Shown here: positions 1 to 10,466 of the stretch, piece after piece | Position numbering within the stretch: position 1 is the stretch's first letter | Layout of the letters: each line of letters begins with the position of its first letter | Assembly (NCBI GenBank): GCA_030248215.1 | Contig: JASANG010001546.1 | Span: forward strand, 496,001-560,000 | DNA length: 64,000 nucleotides | Direction: 5' to 3' | From: Enoplolaimus lenunculus | Lineage: Eukaryota > Nematoda > Enoplea > Enoplida > Thoracostomopsidae | Translations under genes and position numbers: made by a program | The notes under the pieces: model-generated | What the model was told of the DNA's origin: nothing | The model's input: only the letters and a program-made list of their open reading frames with translations | The model's database searches: none

Positions 1-2548
1 CATCTTTGCACATTACATATACACATATGCAAAACAACTAAATAGTACAAGATTTACATGACAAATGACCTTGTGGTCTTTATGCAACCGTGAACCCCAT
101 TAAACCACACAGAGAGAAACAGTACGCAATGGCGTATATCAACGGGGCTTTATCTCTCAAGCTGACCCATTTGCTATTTTTACTCAACGGATTTAAATAC
201 TTCTTTTTAGTCCTTAAACACAACATCCCCCCTTCGAAATTATTCTACAACGCAACCCCGTTTTTATTTCCATAATCCTGGCCACATCCCTGATACAGAC
301 GGCAAAAATTGCCTAAGCGCCTCTGACTGAGTCTCAATGCGATTGTCAACGCAACAGCAAAACCCCATTGAAGCACATAACCTGTGCCGCGTTGCAAAAG
401 TTCGCTTCAAACTTTTTTTTGTAGTTTCCTGCTTTTACAGATGAAAATGTATCATAGACTGCGCCTAACCTGGCTAATCATTTTTTTAGATTAGTCTCAG
501 TTATAAACATACGTACATAATACATGTTAAATATACGTATATATGTGTAGTGTTGTACTGACAACTTGCAATGATACAACGGTAAACAATCCATATACAA
601 TCCCATGGACGCTGCCAGAATCTCGGGTATTGGGATCCAGCGGGAAAAACATACAACGTATACTTGTCGCTGCAAACTATCCGTTTCTATGCACATAACC
701 GTACCACATTTGTTTAATAATTCAGAGAGGGGGTGGCGGCGCAGGTGCAACCCCTTGACAAGTTTTGCCGTCGAACACATGCATTACCATAAACATCATT
801 CGAACTTCGCAATAATACATGAAATATAAATTTCAAAATATTGTCAACTAAACCAGTTATATATTTCAATTGGAATCTGAATGAAAAAATATTCAAACCT
901 GTTTTTCGTTAAAGTTCAACCAAAATTACAACTTCCATCCCAGCGATACAAATCAAAATCAGCCATTGCAGGCACCTAACAACCCCTTAAATCTGGTACT
1001 TGTTCTAATATCTGTTACACTGGCTCGTAGCGACTTCAAGCCTAACCAAGACTTAACCGCATATCACCACCGCTTTCATCCGCTTTTATATGTCAGCGTT
1101 TACCTTAATGAGTGCCGCATTATTTGAACAACAAACTTGTACTAAACACAACTCGAAAACAATTGATAACGAAACAAAAACCTATTATTAGCCAACAATG
1201 CCTGTCAATAACATATGAAAAAATGCCTAATGTCATTTGAGTAGCATTTGCAAACATTAATTAGATTATCATTGGTTGATATTTACGTATATATATTCAT
1301 TCTAAATAAATAATATAAACTTAATTATTGAAACAATACGGTCTGCATATCCCTTTTTCCAAGTTTTGTCCAAAATGAAAGACCCCAAATCTCGAGCCGG
1401 AACCTCGGCACTCTTGCACTACAGTTAGCCATGCTATCCACATTACATGTTCGATTGCAACAACTTCGTATTCCGGTATATATATATAGACAATGTTTTG
1501 CTTTACATTTCCACCACAATACCCTTCCGTACACTTCACTAATAGAAGAAATCTACGTCAAAAGTATGATAAACTATAATTACGAAACCATAACACTAAT
1601 ATCGTTCCCTACACAGCCTACTAAACACTTAAAAATAAAAAGTATATATACTTGGCAAACCAGGTCCCGACTGACACATATCGACATCTGATTCGTTCGT
1701 TTTGTTTTTCCAAACACCAGTCTCACAAATTTAGGCCAACCAATCAGGACACAATCTCAATTTTTATCTCCAACAAAAAACTAGAAAACCTAAACGCCTA
1801 AAATTAGTTCGTCTAATCTCATGGGACGCTAGCCAGCAAATCGTCATTGTCTCCTCAACAGTCGAAACAGCAACGGTTTTAATTAAACGCCGGCATAGAC
1901 GCTACAAAAACCAACCCCACGAGTCAAATCAATATTTCTCCTGCCCACAGCTCAAATTGTTCATTTCAAACTTCACCCCGTCCTGCCTGTTTTAAGTCAT
2001 GAAAAAAAAAGTATTTTTTCCGTCGTCAAAGTATTTTTTGCACATTCACTCTCCTCAGATGCCATCTGTACCGCGAGTCACGCAAATGGACCAAAACTTT
2101 ACCGACTCTAAACTATAAATAAACAACAAATAGCAACCTTGTTTTTTTTGTTCTTTTTCTAAAAATATATCGTTCACACGAAAACTTAAAGAAGCCATGA
2201 ATTTGCGTTACTTATTATATATCAAAGTTGGAGTCAACCAAAGGTGAATCAGTCATATCAACCAGTGATTAATGTTTTCAAATCCTGACAGTCAAAACGT
2301 TAACAATTGAAGCTTTGCTACAAATTGTGTCCAACTTGCATTTGAGTACTAATTTACTAAGCATTCTATTTTCTGTATATTGAAGAATATTGTTAAATAT
2401 ACGGTTCAACTACAAAATCCACATATGTTCACTGTTTCGTTCGCTTGCATACGAGTTATAAACTCATACGAGGCGCCAGCGGTGTTAAACACCATTCATA
2501 TCCCAAATATTTGTGGTATGTGACTTCAAGCTGGAGGTACGTCTACGC
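1..2548. other. Left-edge intergenic DNA, no gene seen
   Basis: AT-rich sequence without any reading frame that looks like a conserved protein and without paired exons on either strand. The only recognisable item is a decayed SINE copy near 1325-1445. The stretch around 610-760 has G-rich patches resembling transposon ends (GCTGCCAGAAT, compare GTTGCCAGAAT near 57850), but no complete element can be bounded. Confidence 0.6.
1325..1445 (-). mobile_element. Decayed tRNA-derived SINE (family C)
   Basis: Read on the minus strand this piece holds GCAAGAGTGCCGAGGTTCCG, then a CTCGAG block, then GCAGACCGTATTG. The same words occur in the two well-preserved SINE copies at 34.1-34.6 kb (GCAAGAGGGCCGAGGTTCGA and GCAGACCGTATAG). 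The order is partly shuffled and the B-box is eroded, so this is an old copy. Confidence 0.5.
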
Positions 2549-3009
2549 CAGAGATGGAAGTAAGGCTTGTGGTTGCATCAGGTGGGGCGGCAAAATTGGC
2601 CACCACATGGTTCCGGCCGCCTCCTATCTGGCAAAAATATCTGGCAAAAATATCTGGCAAAAATATCTGGCAAAAATATCTGGCAAAAATAGTGCAAAAA
2701 TTAGAAAATAAATTGTCCTCAATTTTGAAATTATCTTAAAAATAAACAAAAAAGTTTTCAGCAAACTGAATATGTACAATTTTATTGTTCGTCAACTTTT
2801 TTGGCCGCCTATATACTAAATTCAGTCTAAAATGTGAAAATCAACGTAAAAATAGTTGAAATACTGTTAATGTTTCTGCTAAAACTACTATTTTCGTGAT
2901 GCAGATGGAAAACGAATTCTTTTATGCTACCCGATGAGGCGTCAAGAAAACATCGACGGTAGGGCGGGGTGGAATGGTGTGGCCGAATGCGGCGTCTCTT
3001 TCATCTCTG
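2549..3009. mobile_element. hAT-like MITE with CAGAGATG ends
   Basis: The left end CAGAGATGGAAG is matched as an inverted repeat by CTTTCATCTCTG at the right end. Inner GC-rich blocks (GGGGCGGCAAAATTGGCC left, GGCGGGGTGGAATGGTGTGGCC right) are similar in base composition. The 8 bases outside each end agree at only about five positions, so any target duplication has eroded. There is no coding capacity. The element contains the 13-bp tandem array at 2625-2689. Confidence 0.55.
2625..2689 (+). repeat. 13-bp tandem repeat, five copies
   Basis: TATCTGGCAAAAA is repeated five times with no visible change, followed by a degenerate sixth unit (TAGTGCAAAAA). The perfect match between units suggests recent expansion, inside an otherwise eroded MITE. 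Confidence 0.9.
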
Positions 3010-3280
3010 GTTTAGCCAGTAGACAAATAGATAAACTATTTCAGAAAGAAAAGTAACATGGGGGACAGTAAAATAAAATATGTATATAACGAAAACGTTT
3101 CTTTTATTAGCGTCTACATTCCAACGACAAATGTCAAATCTGTGTCTTATGAGTAAGGGTTGCGCTATACTTTACTGTGCCAGCCGCCGCTATGCGTTGC
3201 TAATAAAAATATAGGCAAAATTTATTTGGTTGTATGCGACGATGTTATATATACAAATTTTATTGTGCCACGCGAATAAA

Positions 3281-3556
3281 GCCCCATTCACACGAGCAAG
3301 TTTTTGCTCCGAGAACATGCAGCTGCAAATTGCATGGAGAACTTGCGTTCTTAATCAGCCAATGAGAAAGCGGTTGCAATAAATTCAGTGAACGTGCATT
3401 GTGGTTATTCACACATGATAACTAAATTGCTAGCTTTGATTTTTAATGAATTATTCTGCAGTTGCAAGTTTTTCGAACGGGATTTTCGACAAAACTTGCA
3501 ACTGCAAGTTGCAGCTGCAAGTTCTTGCAGCAAAAATTTGCACGTGTGAATAGGGC
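3281..3556 (+). mobile_element. TTAA-target MITE with long inverted repeats, copy 1
   Basis: About 50 bp at the left (GCCCCATTCACACGAGCAAG, then TTTTTGCTCCGAGAAC, then TGCAGCTGCAA) is repeated in reverse complement at the right, ending CACGTGTGAATAGGGC. The right flank is TTAA and the left flank TAAA, fitting a piggyBac-type TTAA duplication with one change. A second copy lies inverted at 41966-42174 and shares the core around the word CAGTGAAC. There is no coding sequence, so this is a non-autonomous element. Confidence 0.8.
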
Positions 3557-3559
3557 TTA

Positions 3560-5265
3560 AAGCTCAACTAAACTAAACTGAAACTTCACTTAACCGAATG
3601 TATTTTGAAATTTAACCACGAAACCCAATAAATACAACAGACCGTAAAGACGTATACGGATATTATACAGTCGCTAAAATACGTAAAACACAAACAACTA
3701 CAGTACTTGACTTACACACGTACGAGCATTACATTCTACGCAGATTGAACCGAATCCAGATAATAACACATTGAAAACAGGCACAAACTCGGCAAAAATA
3801 CATAATTAATTCAATCTGAACGCACATAACATCCGGCAACTGTATATCTGTACAACACAAGGATCAGGGTGGATCAACATGCAACCATTCAATTTCACTT
3901 TTCATTCCATTATGTAGTATTCTCAAATATGTTTAGTACCTATCACCAACAGTGGACAATCGCTATTCGAACAAGAATGTACAACTGGGCATAGCGACCC
4001 ACCTCTAAACAAGGAGGGTCGGTCGGTCAAAAACGCAACGCCCGGTGGTACATTTTATACCATTCGAGGCCCCAAGAGTTGCACATTGTTGTCATTCTAC
4101 ACTCTTGCTATCGCCAATTGCCGACAAACATATTGTTTCAATGTTCAAAATTTTTTTGAGAAGGTGTGTAAACATTAGCTATGTTTTTAAAACAAACAAA
4201 AATAGTACTTAATATACCAGCCATTATAATTACTAACCATAACGGGCTGTTACATTTTTTCCTTACAAAACCGTCCCGGCAAAACACAATAACAGAATAC
4301 CTATTAAAACCAGAACCATGAAATTTAGTTTGTTTCTTACCAAAACAACAACGACATAGCCATGTAAAACATTAAGGTAAATAAATATGTAATTTAGCAA
4401 AATTATGAATTTCGACTTCCGGTACACAAGTAATAACACATCACGATAAACCCTGCAATGTGCTTCATTCGACCGACAACCAATTAAATAGCGCAGATGC
4501 CGGAAATCAACAGTCCCTCGGTAATCTGTGCTCAACTACATACTTATATCAAGAATTATTATTTATTATTATGATTATCATTACTAATAGACCGAAACCT
4601 ATTCAGACTGTGCATTTTTAATTATACCTTACCTAAACTACAAATTAGTCTACATTTTCGACTCAGCCAATGATTAAACTTAGCATTGTACAATGCTCAA
4701 GGGTCCAAAACACATTGCGCTACAAGAATTGCTGCCTGTGAAAACATGACTCCTGTTTCTTTTGCTGATCCGACTTTGCAAAACACCAAAACACAATTTT
4801 TGGTATTTTGGCAAATCGTTTATAATCGTGTAAAAACCAAAAAACTTACATTCCAAAAAGTCTTTTTCTACCCTGCAGAATGCTGCAATCTTCTTCAATG
4901 AAGAAATCTGACGCGTTTAGTGTAAAACTAACTGAATTTTTGCTGACGAAAATACTAAATCAGTGCCTGCAATGCAAACCACAATGATTATTGCAATCAA
5001 ATACGTAATGCATCAAATACATTGCAAAAATAAATGACAAAAAGCCAATTCAACAAAATATATCACACGCTCCAAGATATTCAGAATCATGGTGGTACGT
5101 ATGAGCGACAAAAATATATACATAAAGTAGACCACTTGTACGTAACATAAGTGCTGTTGATGAGAACCACAATTTAACACACAAACTCGCAAAATTTATA
5201 CAAAAGCACACAACACAGCTGCGCGGTAGTTACTAAATAAGTAAAGAAATTCTATGTAGATTTCG
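3560..5265. other. Intergenic DNA, no gene seen
   Basis: AT-rich sequence. Open frames on both strands (for example near 4263-4535 and 4686-4901) have composition and length expected by chance, with no family resemblance and no flanking splice signals. Nothing else is recognised. Confidence 0.6.
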
Positions 5266-5269
5266 TGAA

Positions 5270-5619
5270 AGTCTTAATTTTAATCTTACTTGTTGTGATA
5301 CGTTGAATAAAATTTATATTATTTATCTATTAAATTGCGTTCGATGAGTTAATTTATCAATAATTGATTGTAGATTAGCTTTTACAGAACCAAAAATTAT
5401 CGCCGACTTTTTCATGCAACCTGTTCGCAAATTGTTGCCAGCCAACAGACATGCTAAATTGACATGATATTTGTCAATACAAATTATCCGTCCATTCACA
5501 AACTTTGTAGTTCCGTCACAAAATTTCTAGTTCCTATTCCAATTCCGATTACAATTCCGGTATAAATTTGCTGTTCCGATTGCGATTCGGGTATAATCCA
5601 GTTCCGATGTGCACCCTGC
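5270..5619 (-). mobile_element. hAT-like MITE remnant
   Basis: The right end ATCCAGTTCCGATGTGCACC followed by CTG is the reverse complement of the left end of the well-preserved element at 40407. The inner order also matches in reverse: GTTCCGATT-type repeats, ACAATTCCGGTATAAATTTG, TTGTTGCCAGCCAACAGAC, TTTATCAATAATTGATTGTA. The far end has been lost or eroded. It lies just downstream of the EGF-membrane gene. Confidence 0.7.
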
Positions 5620-5906
5620 GTATTATACAGATTGTTGTTCGTTTTCATTACACGCGTACAGTTTCAACCACAATAACACTAACAAGGTAGGTTATGCTTA
5701 ATATTTTCATTTGTATTTCCGTAAAATTTTTCAGTGGGAAAACTAAAATATCACGTTCGGCGCCTTATCACGGAAATCAGAACTGGACGAAAATTCAAAA
5801 CACGTTATACTTGTTCCGAGATTCAATAAATCAGCCAAAAAAATTCTAATAGTTGCTTCAGACCACATAGATGCGTACTAAAACGTCAGACCAAATAGCT
5901 TCCAGC

Positions 5907-7405
5907 TTACAAAACGTTACCCTTCTCAGCCAGCTGATCAGTAGCGTTTCCAGTTGACTTCCCCGCAAGACGCATTGCTTCTTCATACGAAGGTGGTGCG
6001 CCTAGATTCGGATCGATAAACTCACTCAAACTTCCCATCGGTATCTGTAGCCCTCCCACTCCGCTAAAACTAGACAGTCTTGAATCACCTGCAGCGGTGC
6101 CAGAACTGTACGCTGGGGTTGCGTTAAAAGCGTGAGGCCTGCGAAAATGATATCGTCCAGGCACACACATTGGATCACAATTATCACCGTACGGTACTGA
6201 CATTGAACAACTGATTATGCTTGAGCGCATCAAATCATGATTATTATCCAGAGTATGAAACGTAGTACCATTGCTATTATTTAAAATTGCCGACAAGCTA
6301 CCATTGGTCGTTGAATTACCGTAACACGCGTTATTGTAATTATTATGAAATTCATTATAGCTTGGCTGATGATTACTACTAATAGCGCTGTCACCAACAT
6401 TCGTATAACCCCCGCCGTACCCGTTGTTGCTATCCCAATTTTGATTGGTTCCCCTAACGCCGGCAGTGTACGGAAACGATCGCCAATTAGAATCGTTGCC
6501 GATGACGTCAGACGTTGAATTCGACATAGATGTACTCAAATTTCGATTGTTTAATCTAGGAGGTGGTGCTGCCGTTGTAGGCATCCCAGCAGAAGGATAA
6601 CCAGATGGAAAGTAGGCTGGGGCATTGCCACCAGGACCGGGTCGGCTTAATGCCGATACATTATTAGCACTGTTTGCATATCGATACCGATATCGGTGCA
6701 AAAACGTTGAAGATTCGTGTTCGTTTGAAGTGCGCTCTCCTGTGACTCCGTTACGTTCTTCTAGTTCAGATTCACGCTTACTCCAGTACCACTGACAAAG
6801 CATCCAAAACACCAAAAACATCAACAACAGTCCAGCCAAACAACCAATTATAATCCCCCACGGATTTGAATAGTCTTCGCAGTAGCGTCCTGAAATTTAA
6901 CTATACAGATTAATGCGCTGCATACAACCTTAAATCGATTCCTTTAATCCAAAACTGACATTTGTAGAAATCGCGTATGTAAATTTATTCCTCAACACTT
7001 CAATTACTCAAACAACAAACACTTCGTATCTGCATCGTGTATGCACATTAAAACTCGATAAATCTACAAAAATGTTACGTATATATTTTGTACCAGAGGG
7101 ATGCATCACCAACCTGAGTACGACGCAGGACACCGACAAACGCCAAGATCACCAATCGCTTTGCCTTGATTTTCGCACAATAAATTTTCACAATGAACGC
7201 CTTCAAAATGAACATTGTCGTCGCACTGACACGTATTGTTGCTTAAACGCAACGATTTATTTAAACAAATTATGTTTTGACAGAGTGTGCCGTTATAGTG
7301 TTTCGGGCATCGACATTTATTATCCATTACGCTATATACTCCGCCATTCTTGCAGTCTGGACGTATGCCGAGCCATTCAGAAAACTTTTCACCCAGGCTA
7401 GACAT
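5907..7405 (-). CDS. EGF-repeat single-pass membrane protein with PPxY tail
   Basis: Two exons, 7405-7114 and 6889-5907, joined in phase 1 (GT at 7113-7112, TTTCAG before 6889), giving 424 residues. The first exon has three cysteine-rich EGF-like modules from CKNGG to SYSGRYCE, with NxT/NxS sites (NGT, NKS, NNT). The second exon gives a hydrophobic segment (WGIIIGCLAGLLLMFLVFWM) followed at once by WSKRESELEER. It continues into a tail of about 290 residues rich in Asn, Ser and Gly, ending near GAPPSYEEAM. That tail is inferred to be cytoplasmic. PPSY is the kind of PPxY motif bound by WW domains of NEDD4-type ubiquitin ligases, which commonly control trafficking of membrane proteins. No signal peptide is visible, and an AG lies two bases before the first ATG (7408). 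The true 5' exon may therefore lie further upstream, or the transcript may be trans-spliced. The EGF/TM architecture is clear; I do not recognise a named orthologue. Confidence 0.85.
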
Positions 7406-7419
7406 GGCTATTAAATATT

Positions 7420-8095
7420 GCAAGATTCGAAAGCTGCGAATAAATGTGCAGTTTAAATTAAATTTTGGCTTTCATTTTAACATATTACGTTCTATAAAAA
7501 ATTATAAGTCGTTCATAATATTTGGGTCGCAGTTTCGGAACAGATAATTTGACGATGGTATAGATATGTAAAAACAATAACAGCTAGAACCGAATAAAAC
7601 TGAAATTTTAGCTACACTGAAGGCAGCTTGGGTTAAAGCACAAAGTGTCTCCATATCTGTAGGTTGTAATCTAGAGTCATGAGCCTGCCTGATTGGCATT
7701 GCACTGCGTATATACTCTATACGATAGTACATATACTGACAGGCAAGTCTGTTGCGATATTCTTACACTGACTTAAAAATTTCAAGTTTAAAACCGATTC
7801 TGATTACACCTAGACTGAAAAGTATCGTATTGCTATAATGCGTACCTATCTTAAATGGTAAATTTACGAATGGTTGTCCTATATGGGAAGGAAAGCCCAG
7901 ATTCTCAACCCCGGCGGCTCGTAGCCGGTTATGGTCAGGTTTTTACGTAAGTCCAACACTGACCAATCAGGCAGCAAGCTTAGCTCTATGACTGTACAAA
8001 TTAAAGCAATTAAGACTAGCATTCTAAGAATGCCACGGTGCAGTTGAAATCTAGAATCAGGAAATTAAAGATCTTTCACTGTGTTAGCCTCAGTC
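7420..8095. other. Intergenic DNA upstream of the EGF gene
   Basis: No convincing exon. A 5' exon with a signal peptide for the EGF gene was looked for on the minus strand and not found; the frame at 7732-7502 has a few hydrophobic residues but no good donor placement. Confidence 0.45.
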
Positions 8096-8099
8096 GTCA

Positions 8100-8990
8100 T
8101 ACATGGTCGGCACAAATGTTCGCAATATTTATTAGAAACCTGATAAGATGTTGTGTTTTACAGAGTGCAATGTAAGGTCAAGAGCAATGATTATTACTTC
8201 ACATAATCTGCAATACTTATTGTTATTAAATTTATATTCTGTTTGGAAGCCCTGACATTATCTTAGCTTCAGTATATCTGCCGTATGACTAGCAGGATCC
8301 TCCTCCATCGAAAGATCTTGTAGATTTGGTTGATTATAATAATTCTGTTGCTGTTCCACTTGTTGTAGGATGTGATAGCAATGCTCATCATACCTTGTAG
8401 GGAACCTTTGATGACAATCAGATAGGTTTAGCATTATTAGATTATATTTTAGGTGCCAATCTTCAGGTGTCCAATGTCGGTGTTATTCGTACCTTTGTTT
8501 AAGCTATAAGGAGGAAAGTTGACATTACATTAACCTTTGGCGGGTATCTGAGGAAGACTCGTGCTCAAATCGTAGTTACATTGAGTTTCAGTTCAAATTA
8601 TTCCAAGAAACCGTGCAGAAGAAACTCAACTTGAGTAGATTTTGTGAGATGTATACTAGGTATCTCACTGATAGATTTGGAGCTCACCACTTCTAATGCA
8701 ATAGACAAAAGTGTTAATAAAATTCAGTGAGCTATTGTTGCAGCAGTTACTAAAGCGTGTGGTGAAATGAGAACTTGGAAATGGTGAGGCAGAATTGTCG
8801 GAAATTATATCGAAAGGCGACAGGTTATGATAACATGAAAACATGGCGATGTTATAAGAAAAATCAGAGACAATTTAAGTATCAAATTAAAGAACCTAAA
8901 AGGCGACATCGGAAAAAATTTTGTAAAGAGCTAAGAAATACCTCTCAAACACCAAGAACATATACATAGAATTGTTCGTCGTACTTGTGA
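8100..8990 (+). mobile_element. LINE fragment: endonuclease domain and linker (Jockey/CR1-like)
   Basis: Reading forward, one frame gives DIILASVYLPYD near 8252. It then gives VPLVVGCDSNAHH near 8346 and LLDYILGANLQVSNVG near 8437. These are the typical motifs of the apurinic-like endonuclease of Jockey/CR1 LINEs (GCDxNAHH holds the catalytic Asp-x-Asn). A second frame continues with RVSEEDSCSNRSYIEFQFK near 8540, and a third with YKKNQRQFKYQIKEPKRR near 8850, the basic linker that precedes reverse transcriptase. There are in-frame TAG/TAA codons at 8288, 8391 and 8500 and at least two frame changes, so it is dead. The reverse transcriptase domain is absent here. Confidence 0.8.
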
Positions 8991-9135
8991 AGACTATAAT
9001 ATTGTAGAGGAACAGGTTTCTGTCGAAATAACTTGTTTTGCAATTAGCCGTTTTCTCGTGTTAAAGCACAAATGAGTTGATGAGATATTACCATTATATC
9101 TTTAAGCAGGACTAAATGATTTGGCAACCCCGCTG

Positions 9136-9350
9136 TAAGCATGTGAGACATGAGTGTCCTGGTCCATATGCAATAAAATGCAATGCACATTGTGTTGTAC
9201 GGTCAACACATATAGTCGACGAAAAATGCAGTTGGAGAGGCGGACTACGTGGCGCAGTGGTAGAGTGCTCGCTTAAGGCTCCATAGGCTGAGAGTTCGAT
9301 CCGTGCGCTAGCCCGCTTTTCCAGCTGCTTAGTAAAAAGGTCTAATGTCC
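9136..9350 (+). mobile_element. tRNA-derived SINE, family A, single copy
   Basis: A tRNA-like unit at about 9243-9320 has an A-box (TGGCGCAGTGGTAGAGTG), a loop TTAAGGC as in tRNA-Leu(AAG), and a B-box (GAGTTCGATCC). The flanks (TGTTGTACGGTCAACACATA, GTCGACGAAAAATGCAGTTG) match the tandem array at 30466-31365 in opposite orientation. Here it is a monomer, directly downstream of the LINE fragment. The B-box and A-box would suit RNA polymerase III. Confidence 0.8.
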
Positions 9351-9559
9351 TTTAGTTCCCACCTCGTTTTTGTCTGTTTTCTTTTCGAAATGAGGGACAT
9401 AAACGTGGCAAGCGTGTCGTGGATATTTACAGCCGTTATATGATAATTATGTTGTTGTTCTTGCGGAGGACAATTGAGTCAAGTTTAATTCTCCAACATT
9501 AATAGAAAAATAGTGTTTAGGGTTCCAACATCTGCACACTCTATTTGCCATCTTCTTCG

Positions 9560-9593
<34 letters not shown>
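9560..9593 (+). repeat. (CTAT)n microsatellite
   Basis: An uninterrupted CTAT run of about eight units. Confidence 0.9.
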
Positions 9594-9599
9594 ATAATA

Positions 9600-10440
9600 T
9601 TGATACTGTAAAAAATGCACGTGATAGTTTCACAGAGCGTCTTATCAAAACTCTTATCGTTAATTTATTCCACTAGCTATGTTAATAAATTACAGAACAA
9701 CCCGAAACTGAACGTACAATAGTATAATTCTATCAACAGCGTTAAATCAATAACCACTTTGAAAGTACTTTATATAACATTGCTTATTGCACAATTTTTA
9801 AAATTTACGTAAGTGTAATAGCTTGAACTAAAAACTTTTAAAGAGTAAAAACCCAATATAACATTGGTATAAATATTAAACGAACCAGCTATTGAGTAAC
9901 ACTGTAAACTTGTTGTTTAAAACCATTTTATCTGCTCAAGAGGGGCCTTTCAACTTAACAAACCTTTTGTATTCTTAAGTCACGTTTTGCTTTAATATGA
10001 CGACATGTTAGCAAAGAAAAAGTAGGGCGGCAGAATTATATCCGGTAAACAATATTAGCTTAGATTTGCAACCAAAACCAAATTTTTAACCATGTGACAA
10101 AACTGCATATACCCAATCGATTTTATGTTTTAGATGGACACATCAGAACTACATTTACTTTGTTTAAGGTTCAAATAATTTAATTACACTGTTAGTAAGT
10201 CTTATTAAAAGTTTTATATTGCTGGCGAAAACGAAAGCGCTAATTGTACCTAATTAATAGTGAATAGTAGATGTTATTTGAGTTATTCGTGACTGCTTTG
10301 CCTTAAGTGCGAAGGTTGTAAATGGGAAATTGTTGTAAACCTTAAGTATATACCACTCAGAACGGTGCGTATTCCTGTAACACCGACACTTGGGAGCCCA
10401 CATTTAGAACGTTGGTTTCGGAAACATTGTGGTTGCTTTT
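9600..10440. other. Region upstream of the R-Ras gene
   Basis: No protein-coding signal. It should hold the promoter and any 5' untranslated exon of the R-Ras gene. A T-rich tract ending CTTTTTTAG at 10436-10444 looks like a 3' splice site 22 bases before the start codon. Confidence 0.4.
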
Positions 10441-10466
10441 TTAGTCGTCGAAATTATAATTGTAAT

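Noticed and set aside
10365-10466. Upstream ATG extending R-Ras by 34 residues
   Set aside because: The segment has no R-Ras-like extension and contains a strong acceptor-like CTTTTTTAG, so it is more likely intron or leader than coding.
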